Source: a bacterium (GTDB taxonomy: Bacteria > Spirochaetota > UBA4802 > UBA5550). From it: DNA of 9,538 nucleotides. This document shows positions 5,911 through 9,538 of this stretch, piece by piece. The notes under the pieces are model-generated. The model was given only the letters and a program-made list of their open reading frames with translations. It had not been told where the DNA came from and did no database searches. Both the position numbers and the translations under genes were made by a program. How positions within the stretch are numbered: the stretch's first letter is position 1; each line of letters starts with the position of its first letter. The DNA lies in NCBI GenBank assembly GCA_024224995.1, contig JAAENB010000509.1:1-9538 (forward strand), given 5' to 3'.

Positions 5911-5991
5911 GTTAACGGTTGACCGTTTTCAGTTGACAGTACTCCGGCAAACAGCCTCTTTTTTTCTTTACTGTCAACTGTCAACGAACAA
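5911..5991. repeat. Degenerate heptamer arrays forming an inverted repeat between protease and inhibitor
   Basis: Four degenerate 7-base units (GTTAACG, GTTGACC, GTTTTCA, GTTGACA; 5911-5938) face CTGTCAA, CTGTCAA and CGAACAA (5971-5991). Bases 5930-5940 (CAGTTGACAGT) and 5970-5980 (ACTGTCAACTG) are perfect reverse complements across a 29-base loop. On the minus-strand transcript this stem would lie after the protease stop codon and before the inhibitor ribosome site. It could stabilise the upstream message or reduce read-through. Confidence 0.65.
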
Positions 5992-5997
5992 CTGCCT

Positions 5998-7356
5998 TTA
6001 AAACTTATCGCTGTCCACAACGAGCCAGGCGGCGCCAAATCCTATATTATTACATCCGTACTCAACCCAGACGTAGCCTTTATCGCCCCACCTGGTTCCC
6101 CAGGAATTTTTCACCAGGTAGGATTTTTTGTTGTCGTCCCATCCAACAATTGTTATTGCGTGGTTGATGTCCCTGGAACTGGTGACCCTTGCATGCTCGT
6201 CAAAGATACCGCTCCGGTATGCCTGGAATGCCGGGGTTACTTTTACACACGCTGCCAATGGCCCGTATTTACACAGAGCTTTTTTCATGGCACGAACCGA
6301 AGGAATACCGCCTCGTCTGTCCACGTATCCCCAGGCCGCGACCCGTATTTTTTTCTTTTTCCTGCCAATTGAAGGTCTGCAAAAACTATCCCGCTTTTTA
6401 TACGGGATTTTGGCTTCGGTTACGGCGTCTTTCTTTTGCAAATAATCAAAGGCTCCGCCATACCATCCGCCGCCGCAAGTCCCGGCTTTTCGCCCTCTTC
6501 TGTCTTTGGCGCAGTCCAGTATAAACTGTTCGGAAAAATCTACACTCTTATGATTCCTGATGAGGTAATTCGCTTCAAATACCGCCATGGTGGTAAAAGC
6601 CCAGCAGCTTCCGCATATTCCCTGCTGCCGTACCGGGGTAGTCCGTTTGCTGTCCCGCCAGTTAAATGCTGCCAGTGTTGGCGTGGGACTGTTAAATATA
6701 TCAGTACTGTCTTCCTGTCTTAATTTACTTTTTTCATCCGCAAGTTTCTTTGCCTCTTCTACAAGGCGTTTCTTCTCTGCTGCCAAACGCTTGGCTTCTT
6801 CCTGCTGCTTTCGCTCATCTTCCAGACGCTTCTGCCGTTCGGCTCTTCGCCGCCGCTCTTCATTGCGCCGCCGGTCTTCCGCCAGCCGTCTTTCCCGTGC
6901 TGCCAGCTCCTTTCTTTTTCGCTCACGTTCCCGGTAATTGCTCTTTTTCTTCTTTTTAAAATATCTTTTGTACTTGCCGAAAAACTGGTCCCATTTCCTA
7001 TTCCCAAAGCTAAACTGGACCTTTGCCTCACGTTCAAGATTCCTGGGCGGTTCGGCGCCGGTTATTTCCGCGATCTTATATTTCATCATCTCGTTCAGTT
7101 CCACCCTGAACTTCAGGTTCCTGTCCTTTATGTCCTTAATGGTTTTATTCATCAGGCGCTTCACTTCTTTAGGACCCCGCCGTATCTTGTCCCGTTCCTT
7201 TTCAAATTGGTCCCTGATATCTCCCCTGCTTAACCCCTGGGCATAGACATTTTTATCGCCCGGCATTATATTGCCGGTAAAATAAAAAACCGACAATATC
7301 GCGAGCGCGGTTATAATTCCAACAATAGTATATTTTTTTAAGTTCTTCTTTTTCAT
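5998..7356 (-). CDS. Secreted papain-family (C1A) cysteine protease with coiled-coil pro-region
   Basis: This is a 452-residue exported protease. The ATG is preceded by GAGAGGGG with a 4-base gap. Residues 10-27 are hydrophobic, and VYA (37-39) offers a signal peptidase site; alternatively the helix stays as an anchor. Residues about 130-218 are almost entirely Arg, Lys, Glu, Gln and Ala, a long charged coiled coil. The catalytic domain starts near 228 and is complete: oxyanion Q245, catalytic C251 in [10 protein letters not shown]399 in NHAITIVGW, and N417 in [13 protein letters not shown]. The pro-region does not show the ERFNIN/I29 pattern of eukaryotic papains, so folding or inhibition must work differently, perhaps through the coiled coil or the neighbouring chagasin-type inhibitor. 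Substrate is unknown. A predicted promoter and a hairpin lie upstream, separating it from the symporter gene. Confidence 0.93.
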   Translation of the reverse strand: MKKKNLKKYTIVGIITALAILSVFYFTGNIMPGDKNVYAQGLSRGDIRDQFEKERDKIRRGPKEVKRLMNKTIKDIKDRNLKFRVELNEMMKYKIAEITGAEPPRNLEREAKVQFSFGNRKWDQFFGKYKRYFKKKKKSNYRERERKRKELAARERRLAEDRRRNEERRRRAERQKRLEDERKQQEEAKRLAAEKKRLVEEAKKLADEKSKLRQEDSTDIFNSPTPTLAAFNWRDSKRTTPVRQQGICGSCWAFTTMAVFEANYLIRNHKSVDFSEQFILDCAKDRRGRKAGTCGGGWYGGAFDYLQKKDAVTEAKIPYKKRDSFCRPSIGRKKKKIRVAAWGYVDRRGGIPSVRAMKKALCKYGPLAACVKVTPAFQAYRSGIFDEHARVTSSRDINHAITIVGWDDNKKSYLVKNSWGTRWGDKGYVWVEYGCNNIGFGAAWLVVDSDKF

Positions 7357-7401
7357 AGCACCCCTCTCTATCCCGGATGTCTTTTTTTTTTGCTAGTTCT
7401 A

Positions 7402-7430
7402 ATTATACTTACAAACACGGGAAAAAGCAA
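7402..7430 (-). promoter_or_regulatory. Predicted promoter of the protease gene
   Basis: On the minus strand a perfect -10 box TATAAT (plus-strand 7402-7407) lies 17 bases from a weak -35 box TTGCTT (7425-7430). It sits about 46 bases upstream of the protease start codon. The -35 box overlaps the hairpin at 7422-7446. Confidence 0.45.
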
Positions 7431-7446
7431 GCCCCCCATGCTTTTT
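7422..7446 (-). terminator. Hairpin with U-run upstream of the protease, possible terminator
   Basis: AAAAAGCA (7422-7429) and TGCTTTTT (7439-7446) are perfect reverse complements around a 9-base loop with six C on the plus strand. On the minus-strand transcript the second arm ends in five U. The stem is A/U-rich, so it would be a weak terminator for read-through from the symporter gene. It overlaps the predicted protease -35 box. Confidence 0.4.
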
Positions 7447-7550
7447 GAGTATAAAAATATGCAAATAATCCCAAAAATTAAAAAATAACTAAACAAAACA
7501 ACATTTTTGTTCACATAAATTCATCTATTTATTTATATATAATACATAGC

Positions 7551-7569
7551 AAAAAGTAAACTACTTTTT
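7551..7569 (-). terminator. A/T-rich hairpin right after the symporter stop codon
   Basis: AAAAAGTA (7551-7558) pairs with TACTTTTT (7562-7569) around a 3-base loop, beginning a few bases after the TAA of the symporter. The transcript would read an A-run, stem, then five U. With only one G-C pair the stem is weak. The remaining gap to 7447 is A/T-rich with no further feature seen. Confidence 0.4.
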
Positions 7570-7571
7570 TT

Positions 7572-9191
7572 TTAAACTCCGGTCTGCGGCCCCCCATTCT
7601 CAAGGGTTTCAACAACGCCTGCTCCGACGCTGTCGCCCATGACATTGACTGTTGTTCTGCACCGGTCAAGGAACCAGTCAATGGTGAGTATTAAACCGAT
7701 CCCTTCTATTGGAAGGCCCACGGCTTTAAGAACTATCACCATGGTTACCAGTCCGGCTTCCGGTATTCCGGCTGCTCCTATTGCCGCTAAGGTTGCCGTG
7801 AGAAATATAATTATCTGTTCAAGGGGGCCCAGGGAGATGCCATAGACCTGGGCGATAAAAATCGCTGCCACTGCTTCATATAAGGCGGTTCCGTCCATAT
7901 TTATGGTTGCCCCGATTGGCAATACAAATCCGGAAGTCCGCATGGATATGCCATTCTGCTCTTCTACCGACTCCATGGTAAGAGGCAGTGTTGCCGAGCT
8001 GGAAGCTGTTGAAAAGGCATTTAAAAGCGCCGGTCCTATGCCGGCAATAAAACGGAACGGGTTCCGCTTTCCTACGAAGTACAGAATTAACGGCAGCACT
8101 ACGCAGGCGTGTATAAGCAGTCCGCCTATTACGGTGGCGCTGTATTTCCCCAGGGCAAACAGCTCCGGCAGAAACCCGGAAAAACCTCCGGCCTCTCCAA
8201 TTCGCGCGGAAATAATCCCGAATATGCCTATGGGTGCCAGGATCATGATCCAGTGGACCATTCGCATAACAGCATCATTACAGATTGAGAAGACTTCAAT
8301 TACCTTTTTGCCGCTCTCTCCAAGGACCGAAAGCGCCGCTCCTAAGATGAGTGAAAAGAATATTAATGGCAATATTTCCATATTTGTCATTGCCCGGAAA
8401 ACATTCCGGGGTATGAGTCCCTGTCTCCCGGTCTTTTTATTCCCCACGAATACTTCTTTTATGGTACTTAATACATTATTATCTTTCTTGCCGACGATTT
8501 TTTTTGCCATTGGCAGCACTATTGCCAGGCCCTGCCCCTGCCGCTGCAGTTCCGGTACCGCTCGCAGCAGGCTCTCGCCTCCTTCTCTTACGGGGATATC
8601 CTTTTCTCCGCCTGCCCCGGTTCCCTTGAGGTATATAATTCCGGCCGGATCAATTCTCTTCCATTGTTTCACCTCTATTGTTTCCGGCGTAAAGGAGACT
8701 ATGACTCCTTTTACTTTTTGGTCAACTAACTGTAGTTCAAAACTATCATTATAACTCTTTTTGCTAAAGACTCCCGATACAATATGCACCCGGCGGCTCT
8801 CGGTCTCATGGAGCCGGTACTCCATTCCCGGCTGTTTTTCTCCTATGGTTATACCCTTTCCGGGCTGTACGATATTTACCAGGATTATGCCTACGAGTAC
8901 GGAAAGCCCGGTTGTAACAAAATAATAGAGGACCGTTCGCCTTCCGATTGATCCTATATTCCGGATATCACCTAAATTGGTTATCCCCACAACGATAGAG
9001 AGCATAACAAGCGGCACAACGATCATCATTAAGAGGTTTAAAAAAATCGCCCCCAGCATGGAAAAATTCAACGCGAACTCCGGCAGGAAACCGCCCATGA
9101 GCACTCCCAGGACTATCCCCACGACTATTCCAATTAATATTTTTTGATGCGTCTTGCGGAATCCGTCCGCTGTTGTGTTATTTTCCGTCAT
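7572..9191 (-). CDS. Sodium/dicarboxylate (acidic amino acid) symporter, DAACS family, with extracytoplasmic insertion
   Basis: This 539-residue inner-membrane carrier belongs to the GltP/DctA/EAAT family, which imports glutamate, aspartate or C4-dicarboxylates with sodium or protons. Family landmarks are all present: HP1 serines S397-S399 (STASSSATLP), the sodium site NMDGT at 431-435, HP2 GIPEAG at 475-480, and TM8 residues D509, R512, T513, N516 and D520. R512 corresponds to the arginine that holds the substrate's side-chain carboxylate, so an acidic substrate is likely. Members usually have about 400-450 residues. The surplus is a polar, beta-rich stretch at about 118-238, between TM3 (ending NIVQPGKG) and TM4 (GLIPRNVF), predicted to lie outside the cytoplasm. 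The ATG has AGAGGA upstream. It is first in a minus-strand series with the protease and inhibitor, but hairpins between them argue for separate transcription. Confidence 0.95.
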   Translation of the reverse strand: MTENNTTADGFRKTHQKILIGIVVGIVLGVLMGGFLPEFALNFSMLGAIFLNLLMMIVVPLVMLSIVVGITNLGDIRNIGSIGRRTVLYYFVTTGLSVLVGIILVNIVQPGKGITIGEKQPGMEYRLHETESRRVHIVSGVFSKKSYNDSFELQLVDQKVKGVIVSFTPETIEVKQWKRIDPAGIIYLKGTGAGGEKDIPVREGGESLLRAVPELQRQGQGLAIVLPMAKKIVGKKDNNVLSTIKEVFVGNKKTGRQGLIPRNVFRAMTNMEILPLIFFSLILGAALSVLGESGKKVIEVFSICNDAVMRMVHWIMILAPIGIFGIISARIGEAGGFSGFLPELFALGKYSATVIGGLLIHACVVLPLILYFVGKRNPFRFIAGIGPALLNAFSTASSSATLPLTMESVEEQNGISMRTSGFVLPIGATINMDGTALYEAVAAIFIAQVYGISLGPLEQIIIFLTATLAAIGAAGIPEAGLVTMVIVLKAVGLPIEGIGLILTIDWFLDRCRTTVNVMGDSVGAGVVETLENGGPQTGV

Positions 9192-9243
9192 TGTTTTCCT
9201 CTTAAGAAACTCTTTTTAAATAGGGCCAGCTTCATCATAACGA

Positions 9244-9258
9244 GGGGCTGGAAGCCCC
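9244..9258. repeat. Short GGGGCT/AGCCCC hairpin
   Basis: GGGGCT (9244-9249) pairs with AGCCCC (9253-9258) around a 3-base loop, with no U-run on either side. It lies just upstream of the possible symporter promoter. Confidence 0.5.
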
Positions 9259-9269
9259 ACGCTATGAGA

Positions 9270-9429
9270 AATCCCCATAGCCCTGGTGAACTATTTTAGA
9301 AACAGGGCCTGTTCCCGGGAGATGTTATCCGGGTTCTGCTCTGCTGCCCCATTGGGGTTAAAACCCCGGGCTAAAATTGACTCATTTTCAAAAACTTTTG
9401 CGCCCTTCCCGGAATCTCCATAGCCCTGG
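9270..9429. repeat. Direct repeat AATCYCCATAGCCCTGG
   Basis: The 17-base sequence at 9270-9286 recurs at 9413-9429 with one difference. Between them lies the hairpin GGGGT/ACCCC (9354-9358 with 9363-9367). This fits a composite, tandemly duplicated intergenic repeat. Confidence 0.5.
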
Positions 9430-9450
9430 CCTGAAACCAGCCAGTAAAGG

Positions 9451-9465
9451 CGTTGCACTGCAACG
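9451..9465. repeat. Palindrome CGTTGCA-C-TGCAACG
   Basis: This is a perfect 7-base inverted repeat around a single C. Very similar ACGTTGCATGCAACGT-type palindromes occur as dispersed repeats in many environmental bacterial genomes. It could form a cruciform or serve as a REP-like element. Confidence 0.55.
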
Positions 9466-9521
9466 TCTCTCAGAACCAGACCCTTGCCCGGAGCATCTTC
9501 GTAAAACAGACCCCGGTGTCG

Positions 9522-9538
9522 AAACAGTTTCTTCCGTA
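9522..9538. repeat. Truncated third copy of the dispersed repeat (copy C)
   Basis: The last 17 bases of the window, AAACAGTTTCTTCCGTA, are identical to 78-94, which lead directly into copy A. The match ends only because the window ends. Confidence 0.6.

Larger units (their letters stand above)
9192..9538. other. Gene-free, palindrome-rich region at right edge
   Basis: No convincing ORF is present in these 347 bases. It contains several small hairpins and repeats listed separately. Bases 9199-9217 (CTCTTAAGAAACTCTTTTT) match 147-165 at 18 of 19 positions. A TATGAT hexamer on the minus strand (plus 9234-9239) could be the symporter -10 box, but I find no good -35 box. Confidence 0.6.

Noticed and set aside
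245..5991. Tandem arrays considered as a CRISPR array
   Set aside because: Units are 7 bases with no spacers, and there are no cas genes.
6587..6937. Arg/Ser-rich plus-strand open frame opposite the protease coiled coil
   Set aside because: It is the reverse reading of Glu/Arg/Lys repeats in the protease and has no independent support.
7903..8754. 283-codon open frame opposite the symporter
   Set aside because: The symporter on the minus strand has every family motif. The plus-strand product has a Pro/Ser/Ile-rich composition typical of an antisense membrane gene.

Overview
The window looks like a piece of a diderm, largely anaerobic bacterial genome. A glycyl radical enzyme and its radical-SAM activase imply oxygen-free metabolism. 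A lipoprotein and a secreted cysteine protease point to a cell with an envelope and periplasm. Base composition is near balanced. Intergenic DNA is full of GC-rich palindromes, 7-base tandem repeats and dispersed repeats, as seen in many environmental genomes of Desulfobacterota, Planctomycetota and candidate phyla. I cannot name the lineage from sequence alone.

Left half (1-5197, plus strand). After about 330 bases of repeat-rich intergenic DNA comes a TetR-family regulator (335-976) whose promoter is overlaid by a 41-base imperfect palindrome, a likely self-operator. A 164-base gap holding two overlapping dyads leads to a 993-residue glycyl radical enzyme (1141-4122). This enzyme has the GCVEP thiyl-cysteine motif of the dehydratase/lyase subgroup, a C-terminal glycyl radical loop, and an extra N-terminal region of about 190 residues that reads as an SCP2-like lipid-binding domain plus a basic linker. 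Its activase (4265-5197) follows after 142 bases of repeats. A plausible reading is a TetR-controlled glycyl radical system acting on a hydrophobic or lipid-like substrate. This is the most novel part of the window; the substrate is unknown.

Right half (5428-9191, minus strand). Read in the direction of transcription, there is a sodium/dicarboxylate-type symporter (9191-7572) with an unusual insertion of about 120 residues after TM3, a secreted papain-family cysteine protease with a long charged coiled-coil region (7356-5998), and a chagasin-family cysteine protease inhibitor lipoprotein (5886-5428). The last two form an apparent protease/inhibitor pair, separated by 111 bases that carry an 11-base perfect inverted repeat.

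The activase and the inhibitor genes converge on a 230-base repeat-filled region. The right edge (9192-9538) has no gene and is built of palindromes. It ends inside what appears to be a third copy of a repeat also present at 81-140 and 5283-5341. No rRNA, tRNA, CRISPR array or transposase was seen.
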